From contig CAMBRJ010000032.1 of NCBI GenBank assembly GCA_945870175.1, forward strand, positions 1-13,200: a stretch of DNA of 13,200 nucleotides. The letters run 5' to 3'. This document shows, piece after piece, positions 7,332 to 13,200 of the stretch (positions are counted from its first letter, which is position 1; every line of letters starts with the position of its first letter). Origin of the DNA: Gemmatimonas phototrophica (lineage in GTDB: Bacteria; Gemmatimonadota; Gemmatimonadetes; Gemmatimonadales; Gemmatimonadaceae). The translations under genes and the position numbers were made by a program. The notes beneath the pieces are model-generated. The model was given only the letters and a program-made list of their open reading frames with translations. It had not been told where the DNA came from and did not search any database.

Positions 7332-8401
7332 CGAACGATGACCTCGGCGGTGATCGCACCCACTTCGCGAAGGGCGGCGAAGATGGCGGCGATCTCATTG
7401 GGTGGCGTTCGCACGGCGTGCAGGGCCGACGCCACGCGCTGCACGGGAATGCCGGCCGGCAAGCGGACACTGCCCGGAATCGCGGTGGTGTCGTTGGCGG
7501 TTTCGGTGCCGATGGCCAGCGTGATCGCGCCATGACTCACGGTGGCTGATCCGACGATCATCTCGCCGCCGGCGACCACGGTGCCGTCCTTGCCGTCGAT
7601 GATGATGCGCGGACGTGACTCCGGCTTGACGGCGAGATCACGAATGCGGGCCAGCGCGGTGGGCTTCTGTACGGAGTCGGGCAGGGTGACGATCACCGAG
7701 CCTTCGTCTTCCACCGTGGCGGTCTTCTCGCCGTAGGTGGCGTTAATGGCAAGGGCGATGCGGGTGGCCGTGCCGAGATCGGGTTCGCGCAGCAGGAGCC
7801 GCGACGTGGCGACGATGGCCGGACGCGGAAGATCGGCTTCGAGCACGCCGCCGGTCGGAATGCGCGCCGACGTTTCGTGCGACGGCATGTAGCGCGTGGC
7901 CGCACCACCATCGCTGACCAACAGCGAGCCTTGTGCCGACGCGAGCGGCGCACCGCTGGCATCGGCCACGAGCGGCGTCATGTACAGCGTCCCCCCGCGC
8001 AGCGAGCGGGCATCACCCATGGAGGCCACGTTCACTTCGAAGCGGCCACCGGCGCGCAGGTACGGCGACACTTCGGCGGTCACGAGGACGGCCGCCACGT
8101 TGCGCATACGAATGAGATCGGCCGGCACTTCGATGTTGAAGCGACGCAGGATGTTGATGACGCTCTGAATCGTGGGGCCGGCGGTCTGTCCGCCGATCGC
8201 GCGATCGCCGGTGCCGTCGAGTCCAACGGCGAGCCCGTAGCCCACCAGGCGCACCGGCAGCGCGCCTTCGGCGCTCGTGAGATCGCGGATCTTGATGTCG
8301 TTCTGCGCCCGCGCCATCACCGGTAACAACAACAATCCGGCGGTGACAAGCATGATGCGGGCGATCTTCACGCCGAGGTGGCGCACTGGCGTGGTGGTCA
8401 T
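7328..8401 (-). CDS. flgI: Flagellar P-ring protein FlgI
   Basis: FlgI forms the periplasmic bushing of the rod in the peptidoglycan layer. The 357-aa product, a normal length, starts with a Sec signal peptide (hydrophobic ARIMLVTAGLLLLPVMARA) and probable cleavage at A32. The mature part opens with the FlgI hallmark IKIRDLTSAEG followed by LVGYGLAVGLDGTGD. Other family blocks are NILRRFNIEV, RNVAAVLVTAE and SMGDARSLRGGTLYMTPL. The C-terminus contains SRPRIIIDGKDGTVVAGGEM and VSHGAITLAI. It overlaps both flgH and flgJ through ATGA. Confidence 0.97.
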   Translation of the reverse strand: MTTTPVRHLGVKIARIMLVTAGLLLLPVMARAQNDIKIRDLTSAEGALPVRLVGYGLAVGLDGTGDRAIGGQTAGPTIQSVINILRRFNIEVPADLIRMRNVAAVLVTAEVSPYLRAGGRFEVNVASMGDARSLRGGTLYMTPLVADASGAPLASAQGSLLVSDGGAATRYMPSHETSARIPTGGVLEADLPRPAIVATSRLLLREPDLGTATRIALAINATYGEKTATVEDEGSVIVTLPDSVQKPTALARIRDLAVKPESRPRIIIDGKDGTVVAGGEMIVGSATVSHGAITLAIGTETANDTTAIPGSVRLPAGIPVQRVASALHAVRTPPNEIAAIFAALREVGAITAEVIVR

Positions 8402-9087
8402 GGCCAGAACGCTCCAAGCACCTTCGTGATCATGCCTTGCTTCGGCTTGCCGAGCGGTCCCGGCGAGGCGTATCCCAACTGGGCATCAGCCACGCGGCTC
8501 GATTCGATCACGTTGGATGTGGACACGTCCTGTGCGCGCACCCAGCCGGTGAATTCGATATCCTGCAGGGCCTTGTCGATGTCGATCTTCTTCGTGCCCT
8601 TCAGTTGCAGCAGGCCGTTCTGGCCCACGGCGACGATGCGCACGCTCATTTCGTTCTGGAAGCGATTCTCGCGACGGGCCGAGCCACGCTGCTGCTGATC
8701 GGCGTTGTTGCGTGCATCGAGACCGACCTGCTTGGAGGTGGCGGGGAGCTTGGCGTTCACCGAGAGGCCGCGCGTACGCAAATCGGAGGCCGAGTTCTCC
8801 TTCACCGCCGTGGAGATCGTGTAGTCATCGATGAGAATCGTGATGATGTCGCCAACCGCGAAGCTGCGACGATCGGCGGTCCACGATTCACGCGGCTTGA
8901 TCGGTGCGACCGGTGGCACGGTCGACGCGCTCGTGGTGGCGGGTGCAGTTGGTGCGCCGGCCGCCGGCGGTGTGGCCGGCGGTGTGGCGGGCGGAGTCGC
9001 CCCGGCGGCCTGCGCGAACAGCGGATGCGCCGAGAGCGCGAGGGCGACCGCGACGGTCGTGGTAATAAGCAGACGCAAGGGATGCAT
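8398..9087 (-). CDS. flgH: Flagellar L-ring protein FlgH (no lipobox cysteine)
   Basis: FlgH forms the outer-membrane ring of the basal body. I place the start at ATG 9087 (229 aa), because this gives a clear signal peptide, LLITTTVAVALALSAHPLFA, with cleavage near residue 25 and a GAGG element upstream. The frame stays open to 9666, but that extension is an Arg/His-rich shadow of flgA. A Pro/Ala repeat (TPPATPPATPPA) follows the signal. The conserved FlgH core then reads VGDIITILIDDYTIS, QNEMSVRIVAVGQNGLLQLKG and IEFTGWVRAQDVSTSNVIES, and it ends ADAQLGYASPGPLG. The enteric protein is a lipoprotein; here there is no Cys at all, so it cannot be acylated in that way. Confidence 0.94.
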   Translation of the reverse strand: MHPLRLLITTTVAVALALSAHPLFAQAAGATPPATPPATPPAAGAPTAPATTSASTVPPVAPIKPRESWTADRRSFAVGDIITILIDDYTISTAVKENSASDLRTRGLSVNAKLPATSKQVGLDARNNADQQQRGSARRENRFQNEMSVRIVAVGQNGLLQLKGTKKIDIDKALQDIEFTGWVRAQDVSTSNVIESSRVADAQLGYASPGPLGKPKQGMITKVLGAFWP

Positions 9088-9113
9088 AGAGGCGGTCCTC
9101 ACCTGATGGGTCG

Positions 9114-9587
9114 TCAACGGAGGCGAACGGTGTTGGGCCCGGCAGCGATGCCGTCGAGCCGGCGTGTGGGATCGATGCGAACGCCGACGGGTGCGCCGAT
9201 GGCGGCGGTGTTGGTCGCGATGCCGGTGACGACCACGCGCAGCGGGCCATCCTGCCAGATCGCGGTCACGCGGGTGCCGCTGGTGATCGCGGGCGGCGGC
9301 ATGACGGCCGGCGCGCGCAACACTTCGCCCAGGGCGATGTTGCGGCGCGTGACCCAGCCGGGCAGCGCGCGCGTGGTGTCGGGAGCGACCGAGTTCCAGC
9401 GCCACACGATTGTCGTGTCCATGGTCGCGATATCGCTGGCCTGCAGCGTGTCGCCGCGGACGAGGGCGCGGGCGGCCACCGACACCGTGACGGTCCGTTC
9501 CTGCGCGCCGAGCACGGAGATCGAGCCGGAGACCGCGCTGGCGAGCAGGCACGTCGAGATCGCGAGTCGCATGAACACGAGGGTCAT
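9114..9587 (-). CDS. flgA: P-ring assembly chaperone FlgA
   Basis: FlgA is the periplasmic chaperone that lets FlgI polymerise around the rod. The 157-aa product is shorter than enteric FlgA (about 220) and seems to hold only the signal peptide, the SAF domain and the C-terminal part. The signal runs to about LGAQE at residue 30. SAF-like sequence follows: VAARALVRGDTLQASDI, RNIALGEVLRAPAVMPPP and TSGTRVTAIWQDG. The tail VGVRIDPTRRLDGIAAGPNTV fits the usual ending in which the protein turns into a beta-strand core. ATG 9587 lies 8 nt after the flgG stop; ATG 9572 is an equally good start for the signal peptide, and neither has a clear ribosome site. Its position between flgG and flgH supports the call. 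Confidence 0.87.
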   Translation of the reverse strand: MTLVFMRLAISTCLLASAVSGSISVLGAQERTVTVSVAARALVRGDTLQASDIATMDTTIVWRWNSVAPDTTRALPGWVTRRNIALGEVLRAPAVMPPPAITSGTRVTAIWQDGPLRVVVTGIATNTAAIGAPVGVRIDPTRRLDGIAAGPNTVRLR

Positions 9588-9595
9588 GAGGCGAA

Positions 9596-10384
9596 CTATC
9601 GGGTGATGTTGTTGGCGATCTGCCCCATCTCGTCGGCCGTCTTGATGGCTTTCGAGTTGATCTCATAGGCGCGCATGGCGGCGATCATCTCGACCATCTC
9701 GGTCACGATTTCGACGTTGCTGCCTTCCAGGCTGCCCTGCTGCAGGCGTCCCAGGCCTTCGTCATTCGGGAAGCCAACCACCGGCTGTCCCGACGCGGCG
9801 GTGGGCGCCAGCAAGTTCTGACCGAGTGACATGAGTCCCGACGGATTCGCGAAGCGCGCGATCTCGATGCGTCCGAGTTCGGTCGGCTCGATCTCGTTGC
9901 CGCGACGTACGGACACGATGCCCGTGTTCGAGATCGTGAGCTGGGAGGCGTCGATCGGGATCTGAATGGGCGGCTGCAATCCGTAGCCGGCGCTCGTGAC
10001 CAGCTGCCCCTGATCGGAAATCTGGAAGCTGCCGTCACGCGTATAAGCGGTGTCGCCGTTCGGCAGCTGCACTTGGAAGAAGCCTTCGCCTTCGACCGCG
10101 ACGTCGAGATTGCGGTTGGTCTGTTCAAGCGGCCCCTGCTCGTGCATGCGCTGCACGCCGGAGAGTCGCGTGCCACGTCCGACCTGAATGGCGGCGGTGG
10201 TATTGGTCGCGGTCTCGCCGAGGATGGCCTGGTCTTGTACGGTCTGGTAGAGCAGGTCCTCGAAGTGCGCACGGCTCCGCTTGAAGCCGGGCGTGTTCAC
10301 GTTGGCGAGGTTATTGGCGATGACTTCAGTGCGGGTCTGCTGCGCCATCATGCCGGTAGCGGCGGCGCGTAGGGCCGGATCCAT
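9596..10384 (-). CDS. flgG: Distal rod protein FlgG
   Basis: FlgG builds the distal rod that joins the basal body to the hook. The 262 aa match the family length (about 260). The N-terminal rod motif is TEVIANNLANVNTPGFKR at 19-36. The middle carries the flagellar basal-body blocks NLDVAVEGEGFFQVQLPNG and YTRDGSFQISDQGQLVTS. The C-terminus shows QGSLEGSNVEIVTEMVEMI and then AYEINSKAIKTADEM, the classic FlgG signature. The start is supported by a strong AAGGAG 8 nt upstream that overlaps the flgF stop. flgA follows after 8 nt. Confidence 0.98.
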   Translation of the reverse strand: MDPALRAAATGMMAQQTRTEVIANNLANVNTPGFKRSRAHFEDLLYQTVQDQAILGETATNTTAAIQVGRGTRLSGVQRMHEQGPLEQTNRNLDVAVEGEGFFQVQLPNGDTAYTRDGSFQISDQGQLVTSAGYGLQPPIQIPIDASQLTISNTGIVSVRRGNEIEPTELGRIEIARFANPSGLMSLGQNLLAPTAASGQPVVGFPNDEGLGRLQQGSLEGSNVEIVTEMVEMIAAMRAYEINSKAIKTADEMGQIANNITR

Positions 10385-10392
10385 GTTCTATT

Positions 10393-10398
10393 CTCCTT
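10393..10398 (-). promoter_or_regulatory. Ribosome binding site of flgG
   Basis: AAGGAG on the minus strand, 8 nt before the flgG ATG. It shares bases with the flgF TAA stop. It is the clearest Shine-Dalgarno sequence in the window; most other genes here rely on overlap with the upstream gene, and it fixes the flgG start. Confidence 0.88.
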
Positions 10399-11101
10399 AA
10401 ACGGGCTTGGCGAGGTCGTTCACGGACGTCCCGCGCGCGGCATCGATGGTCGAAAGCGCCTTCTGCGCGGCACCGTAGCGGTGCAGCACGGCGAGCATGT
10501 CGGTCATCGCCGACATCGTGTTGACGTTGGATTCCTCGAGGAATCCCTGTTTCACGGTGCGTTCGGCGGGCGGAATCGCCTGCCGCGAGGCATCGGGGAC
10601 GAACTGCGTGCCGCCTTCGTGCTGGAGCTGCGCGCCATCGGCCACGCGCTCGAGCCGCAGACGCTGCAGCACCCGTCCGTTCACTTTGACGGTGCCATCC
10701 GCTCCGATTTCGACGGTGCCCGCGGGCAGCACGATGGGCCCCTCTTCGCCGAGCACCGGATTGCCGCGTGCATCAACGAGCTGACGTTCCGGATCGAGCC
10801 GGAAGCTGCCGTTGCGAACGAAGCGCTCCCCATTGGGGGTTTGGGTGACGAAGAACCCGTCGCCTTCGACGGCGAGATCGAGACTGTTATGCGTCTCGGT
10901 CAGGGAGCCGGCGGTGAGGTCGAGGGCGGTGTCGGTCTTGGCGAGCTGGTTGTCCATCAGCCGTGCAAACGCCGTCTCCGCCTTGAATCCGCGGGTGGAG
11001 GCGTTGGCGAGGTTGTTGGCGAGCACCTGCTGTTTCCGCTCCAGCATCTGCATGGCGGCGGCAGCACTGCTCATCCCATTGGTTCGAACGGGTCCTGGCA
11101 T
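10397..11101 (-). CDS. flgF: Proximal/distal rod protein FlgF
   Basis: FlgF is a rod subunit of the FlgBCFG family. From ATG 11101 it has 234 aa, close to the family norm (about 250). The rod motif QQVLANNLANASTRGFK lies at about 24-40. Then come NSLDLAVEGDGFFVTQTPNG, RNGSFRLDPERQLVDARG and GTVEIGADGTVKVNG. The C-terminus QGFLEESNVNTMSAMTDML is typical. The frame is open up to 11422, but the extra 107 codons run through the repeat and hairpin region and are of low complexity, so I reject them. ATG 11074 is another possible start. Compared with other FlgF proteins the N-terminal helix is slightly unusual (MSSAAAAMQM). No good ribosome site precedes either ATG. It is the first gene of the run down to csrA. 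Confidence 0.93.
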   Translation of the reverse strand: MPGPVRTNGMSSAAAAMQMLERKQQVLANNLANASTRGFKAETAFARLMDNQLAKTDTALDLTAGSLTETHNSLDLAVEGDGFFVTQTPNGERFVRNGSFRLDPERQLVDARGNPVLGEEGPIVLPAGTVEIGADGTVKVNGRVLQRLRLERVADGAQLQHEGGTQFVPDASRQAIPPAERTVKQGFLEESNVNTMSAMTDMLAVLHRYGAAQKALSTIDAARGTSVNDLAKPV

Positions 11102-11148
11102 GGTCGTGGTTTGGAAAGGGTACACGAGCTCACCAGGGGTAAATGCAA

Positions 11149-11174
11149 CGGTCGGGCCACGAATGGCCCGACCG
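11149..11174. repeat. Perfect 11-bp hairpin with 4-nt loop in the flgF leader
   Basis: CGGTCGGGCCA and TGGCCCGACCG pair without mismatch around a 4-nt loop, CGAA on plus and TTCG on minus. On the minus strand it lies 47 nt before the flgF ATG, just after an AT-rich stretch. No T-run follows on minus, so it is not a standard terminator for upstream genes. On plus it is followed by GGGATTATTT, also weak. It could be an operator-like palindrome or a 5' mRNA structure. Confidence 0.65.
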
Positions 11175-11215
11175 GGATTATTTCTATAAGTTGTTGTTGT
11201 GTTTGGGTTTAGCTG
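11175..11215 (-). promoter_or_regulatory. AT-rich candidate promoter of the flgF-csrA operon
   Basis: On minus this stretch is far richer in A/T than its surroundings. It contains TAAA (11211-11208), an ACAACAACAAC run, and ACTTATAG (11191-11184). TAAA-N16-ACTTATAG matches the FliA pattern TAAA-N15-GCCGATAA only in the -35 and 4 of 8 bases of the -10. TATAGA or AAATAAT could instead serve as a housekeeping -10. The position, 80-110 nt before flgF and after a non-coding gap, fits a promoter, but the sigma class cannot be decided. Confidence 0.3.
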
Positions 11216-11348
11216 GTACTGCGAGGTGCCGGTCCGGGGGTCCGGGGAGACCGAGGGGCGGCAATAGCTGCCGATCGGGAGTGGGCGGCCCGAGGGTCTC
11301 GGCGGTTGTTGCCGGAAGGGGCGGTCGGGGCAGGCAGGCTCCCAGAAA

Positions 11349-11504
11349 GCAACAGCAACAGCAACCGCAACAGCCGGAACACGGATATCACGGAAAGCAC
11401 CGAAAAAACACAGATAAGCCAAAAGCGCTCTTTGCTTATCCGTGTTGGTTCCGTGAAATCGGTGTCATCCGTGTTCTGGCTTTTGCTATTGCAGTTGCAG
11501 ATGC
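11349..11504. repeat. Long imperfect inverted repeat, 71-nt arms, GCAANN hexamers plus CACGGAT units
   Basis: The arms 11349-11419 and 11434-11504 match in inverted orientation at 54 of 71 positions by my hand alignment, around a 14-nt centre (11420-11433) that is itself partly self-complementary. Each arm has two parts. The outer part is four hexamers of the type GCAACA (11349-11372 on plus; GCATCT, GCAACT, GCAATA, GCAAAA on minus) followed by GCC. The inner part starts AACACGGAT and ends GATAAGC, built of CACGGAT-, CACCGA- and CACAGAT-like units. The base composition differs from the flanking genes. It resembles the interspersed CACGGAT-type intergenic repeats that I recall from several environmental phyla. 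It lies 15 nt after the stop of the SwrB-like gene. Confidence 0.8.
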
Positions 11505-11519
11505 CGGATCAGCGATCGG

Positions 11520-11936
11520 TCAGACCGCCGACATGCGGGACCCGGAGATCTCGAGCAGCATCGACACGGCGTCTACGGGCAGGCCGGTTTTCCAGGCGAT
11601 CTCGGTGGGGGCCGCACCGGCGGCGGCGAGGGCGGCGACGGCGCGCGGGGTGCGCGACGACTTACCGCCGCGCAGCGTGATCGTGGGGGCCGGCGCCTGA
11701 CGGGCCTGACGGGTGGCTTTGGTGGGGCGATTGTGGAGGCCGCGGATCGCGAGTCGAGCGGCCAGCACCACGGCGGCGATGCCGACGAGGGAGCCGATAC
11801 CGAGCAAGCGCTGCGCGGGCGACACGGTGGGCGAGACGACCACCGCACCCACGATCAGGCCGATCACGGTGACGCCGAGTCCGACGCCGACCATCTGTAT
11901 CGTGTCACGGAACGTGCTGCCGCTGAACGTACTCAT
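11520..11936 (-). CDS. Small two-TM protein with SwrB/DUF2802-like C-terminal helix pair
   Basis: The 138-aa product has two predicted membrane helices, about 15-35 (MVGVGLGVTVIGLIVGAVVV) and 43-65. A basic, Pro-containing linker (about 66-96) leads to a short helix-turn-helix-like end at 98-131: AVAALAAAGAAPTEIAWKTG followed by LPVDAVSMLLEIS. That end follows the pattern seen in DUF2802 proteins and in SwrB/YlxL, which lie directly downstream of the flagellar sigma gene in other bacteria. Here it also directly follows fliA, overlapping it by ATGA. SwrB has one N-terminal helix rather than two, so this is an analogy based on layout and motif, not a proven homology. A role in flagellar assembly or number at the membrane is an inference. 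Confidence 0.78.
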   Translation of the reverse strand: MSTFSGSTFRDTIQMVGVGLGVTVIGLIVGAVVVSPTVSPAQRLLGIGSLVGIAAVVLAARLAIRGLHNRPTKATRQARQAPAPTITLRGGKSSRTPRAVAALAAAGAAPTEIAWKTGLPVDAVSMLLEISGSRMSAV

Positions 11937-12688
11937 GCCACGTTTCCGCGGAGCGGAGTGAGTTCGACGCGCAGCTTGCTGAGTGCCTTGGAGCGGATTT
12001 GCGACACACGCGACTCGGTCAGTTCCAGCACCTTGGCGATCTCGTGCAGCTTGAGCTCCTCGAAGTAGTAGAGCGACAAGACCACGCGCTCCTGCTCCTT
12101 GAGATGCATGATCGCCTGCTTGAGGTGCGACACTTCCTGTTCATGCGTGAGGCTATCCTCAACATCGTTGTCGCCGTCGCTGCTCAGCGTTTCGGCCGGC
12201 GCGGGCGCGGTGTTTTCGCGCGCGCCCGGGGCGCGGTCGAGCGGGATATGATGCGCGCCTTCCACGTCAGCCTGCCAACGCCAGAGCGTGTCCATGTCCA
12301 CGTTCAGCTGCGCGGCTAGTTCCTTGTCGTCGGGGGCGCGGCCATGCGCGCGCTGAAACGCTTCGCGGCTGACGGAGATTTCACGCGTCTTGCGACGGAT
12401 CGAGCGCGGCACATGATCCTGCTTCCGCAGCTCGTCGAGAATCGCGCCGCGGATGCGCGGCGCCGCAAAGGTGCTGAAGGCGAGACCGCGCGAGAAGTCG
12501 AACCCTTCGAGCGCCGTCATCAGGCCGATCGTACCGGCGCTCACCAGCTCATCGAAGTCGGCACGCACCGTGAGCGTGCGCGACACCTGACGCGCCACGT
12601 GATGCACGAGCCCAAGATGCTCCTCGAGCAGCCGATCGCGCGCCGTCTGGTTGCCGGCCTGGTATGACTGCCACAGCTTGTGGTGCAT
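11933..12688 (-). CDS. fliA: Flagellar sigma factor FliA (sigma-28)
   Basis: This sigma-70-family factor directs RNA polymerase to late flagellar and chemotaxis promoters. From ATG 12688 it has 251 aa, close to FliA/SigD. Sigma-2 (about 24-95) shows FDELVSAGTIGLMTALEGFD and FSTFAAPRIRGAILDELRKQ, followed by HVPRSIRRK, a hallmark of FliA/SigB/WhiG factors. Sigma-3 lies at about 96-145. Sigma-4 (about 196-240) shows KEQERVVLSLYYFEELKLHEIAKVL without a break and then TESRVSQIRSKALSKLR. Between sigma-3 and sigma-4 is an acidic, Pro-rich insertion. The frame is open to 12937, but that part overlaps the flhG-like gene and is a shadow. ATG 12688 has AAGG 10 nt upstream; GTG 12721, 2 nt after the preceding stop, is the alternative. 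No anti-sigma flgM is visible in the window. Confidence 0.95.
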   Translation of the reverse strand: MHHKLWQSYQAGNQTARDRLLEEHLGLVHHVARQVSRTLTVRADFDELVSAGTIGLMTALEGFDFSRGLAFSTFAAPRIRGAILDELRKQDHVPRSIRRKTREISVSREAFQRAHGRAPDDKELAAQLNVDMDTLWRWQADVEGAHHIPLDRAPGARENTAPAPAETLSSDGDNDVEDSLTHEQEVSHLKQAIMHLKEQERVVLSLYYFEELKLHEIAKVLELTESRVSQIRSKALSKLRVELTPLRGNVA

Positions 12689-12723
12689 GGTGGCAGCGCC
12701 TTGCGGAGAAACGAGAGTCACGG

Positions 12724-13200
12724 TCAAGTACCAGAGCGGGAGAGTGAGGCCGTAGTCAGCGCGCGCATCACGACTTCGTGAGCCGCCATCGCAGCCGGCG
12801 AACCGGCGGCCGCATGTGGAAAAGGCATTCCCGCGCGCAGCGCGGTGTCGAGCGTCGGGTCGGGTGGAATCGCGCCCGCCAGGCGCAGCGAAATTCCGAG
12901 AAACTGACGGGCACCGGCGTCGATGGCGTCGAAGCAACGAGCGGCTTCACTCCCTTCATGCCGATTGACGAGTACGTCCATCGGAAGGGCACCGTGCCTG
13001 GTGTGCACGGCTTTGCAGAGCGCATAGGTCGAAGCCAATCCCACCGGATCGCTGCCCGCGGCGACCGCGACGAGGCGTTCATCGGCATGCGGGGTGATCG
13101 CGGCCAGTACCGTGTCGATGCGCGCCCCACAGTCGATGACGACGAGATCCATGCCATCGGCCAGAACCCCGAGTCGGCGCATGCAGGCGCGACGCTCGGC
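12724..13200 (-). CDS. flhG: FlhG-like (YlxH/MinD family) ATPase, C-terminal part
   Basis: The frame is open to the right edge, so the 5' end is missing; 158 residues are visible. FlhG is a MinD-type ATPase that works with the GTPase FlhF to set flagellar number and place. The visible part shows the Walker B-like DLVVIDCGARID, where the family usually has DTGAG, then LVAVAAGSDPVGLASTYALC, DVLVNRHEGSEAARCFDAI and LGISLRLAGAIPPDPTLDTA. These follow the order of the FlhG C-terminal half. The P-loop and the N-terminal FlhF-activating stretch lie outside the window. The stop is 2 nt before a possible GTG and 35 nt before the chosen fliA ATG, an flhG-fliA order found in many flagellar operons. The call is family-level; another ParA/MinD member is possible but unlikely here. 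Confidence 0.88.
   Translation of the reverse strand, partial: AERRACMRRLGVLADGMDLVVIDCGARIDTVLAAITPHADERLVAVAAGSDPVGLASTYALCKAVHTRHGALPMDVLVNRHEGSEAARCFDAIDAGARQFLGISLRLAGAIPPDPTLDTALRAGMPFPHAAAGSPAAMAAHEVVMRALTTASLSRSGT

Larger units (their letters stand above)
11102..11519. other. 418-bp non-coding gap between flgF and the SwrB-like gene
   Basis: No credible gene is seen on either strand. From left to right it holds the flgF leader, a perfect 11-bp hairpin, an AT-rich stretch and a GC-rich segment (about 11215-11348). That segment contains a tandem 8-bp GGTCCGGG repeat at 11231-11247 and two small hairpins, CGGCA/TGCCG and CCGAG/CTCGG. Then follows a long inverted repeat. Two chance frames cross the gap (the upstream extension of flgF on minus and 11143-11700 on plus), but both are low complexity and match no family I know. 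Confidence 0.7.

Noticed and set aside
9088..9666. Upstream extension of the flgH frame (193 codons)
   Set aside because: It is an Arg/His-rich shadow of flgA and flgG. A clean signal peptide begins at ATG 9087.
11102..11422. Extended flgF reading frame, adding 107 codons before ATG 11101
   Set aside because: The added part runs through the inverted repeat and the hairpin (AVAVAVAV and Pro/Arg-rich sequence) and has no counterpart in rod proteins. The family length fits the shorter start.
11349..11504. CRISPR array reading of the CACGGAT-type units
   Set aside because: The units are short, inexact, inverted and without regular spacers, and no cas gene is present.
11143..11700. 185-codon plus-strand frame across the non-coding gap
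   Set aside because: Crosses hairpin and repeat, then runs antisense to the SwrB-like gene. The composition is mixed and no motif is seen.
12689..12937. Upstream extension of the fliA frame
   Set aside because: It overlaps the flhG-like gene, has Arg/Cys-rich shadow composition, and the sigma-2 region starts at the expected distance from ATG 12688.

Overview
The window is a flagellar gene cluster from a GC-rich, Gram-negative (diderm) bacterium. Genes for both the P-ring (flgI) and L-ring (flgH) imply an outer membrane. Codon use is strongly G/C-ending throughout. My best guess is a Gemmatimonadota member (Gemmatimonas-like). This rests on the mix of gene order, a FliA-type sigma factor next to an FlhG-like ATPase, a YuxH-type EAL-HDOD protein, a glycine-zipper lipoprotein and interspersed CACGGAT-type repeats. 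No phylogenetic marker is present, so the assignment is an inference.

Layout. Positions 1-869 (minus) hold the N-terminal part of a proline-rich, glycine-zipper putative lipoprotein that runs off the left edge. It is divergent from an EAL-HDOD signalling protein at 963-2225 (plus). Next come the stator genes motB and motA (2253-3981, minus). Divergent from motA is a small histidine-kinase-like protein with a degraded ATPase domain (4003-4671, plus). From 4686 rightward everything is on the minus strand. Read in transcription order from the right edge it is: flhG (partial), fliA, a small two-TM protein with a SwrB/DUF2802-like C-terminus, a 418-bp non-coding gap, flgF, flgG, flgA, flgH, flgI, flgJ (rod-binding domain only), flgN, flgK, csrA.

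The genes are tightly packed. ATGA overlaps join fliA to the SwrB-like gene, flgH to flgI, flgI to flgJ, and flgJ to flgN. flgN-flgK and flgK-csrA are 1 and 6 nt apart. Together they make the distal rod (FlgF, FlgG), the P- and L-rings with their chaperone (FlgI, FlgH, FlgA), a rod-cap protein (FlgJ), and the first hook-filament junction protein with its export chaperone (FlgK, FlgN). FlhG and FliA would control flagellar number and late-gene transcription, CsrA translation, and MotAB powers rotation. flgL, fliW, flgBC, flgD and flgE are not in the window.

The most unusual part is the 418-bp gap between the SwrB-like gene and flgF. It contains a long imperfect inverted repeat with 71-nt arms made of GCAANN hexamers and CACGGAT-type units. 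It also has a perfect 11-bp hairpin with a 4-nt loop and a short AT-rich stretch that may be the flgF operon promoter. Other points worth attention are an FlgH without a lipobox cysteine, the orphan degenerate histidine kinase, and a CsrA with a long Ala/Pro tail.
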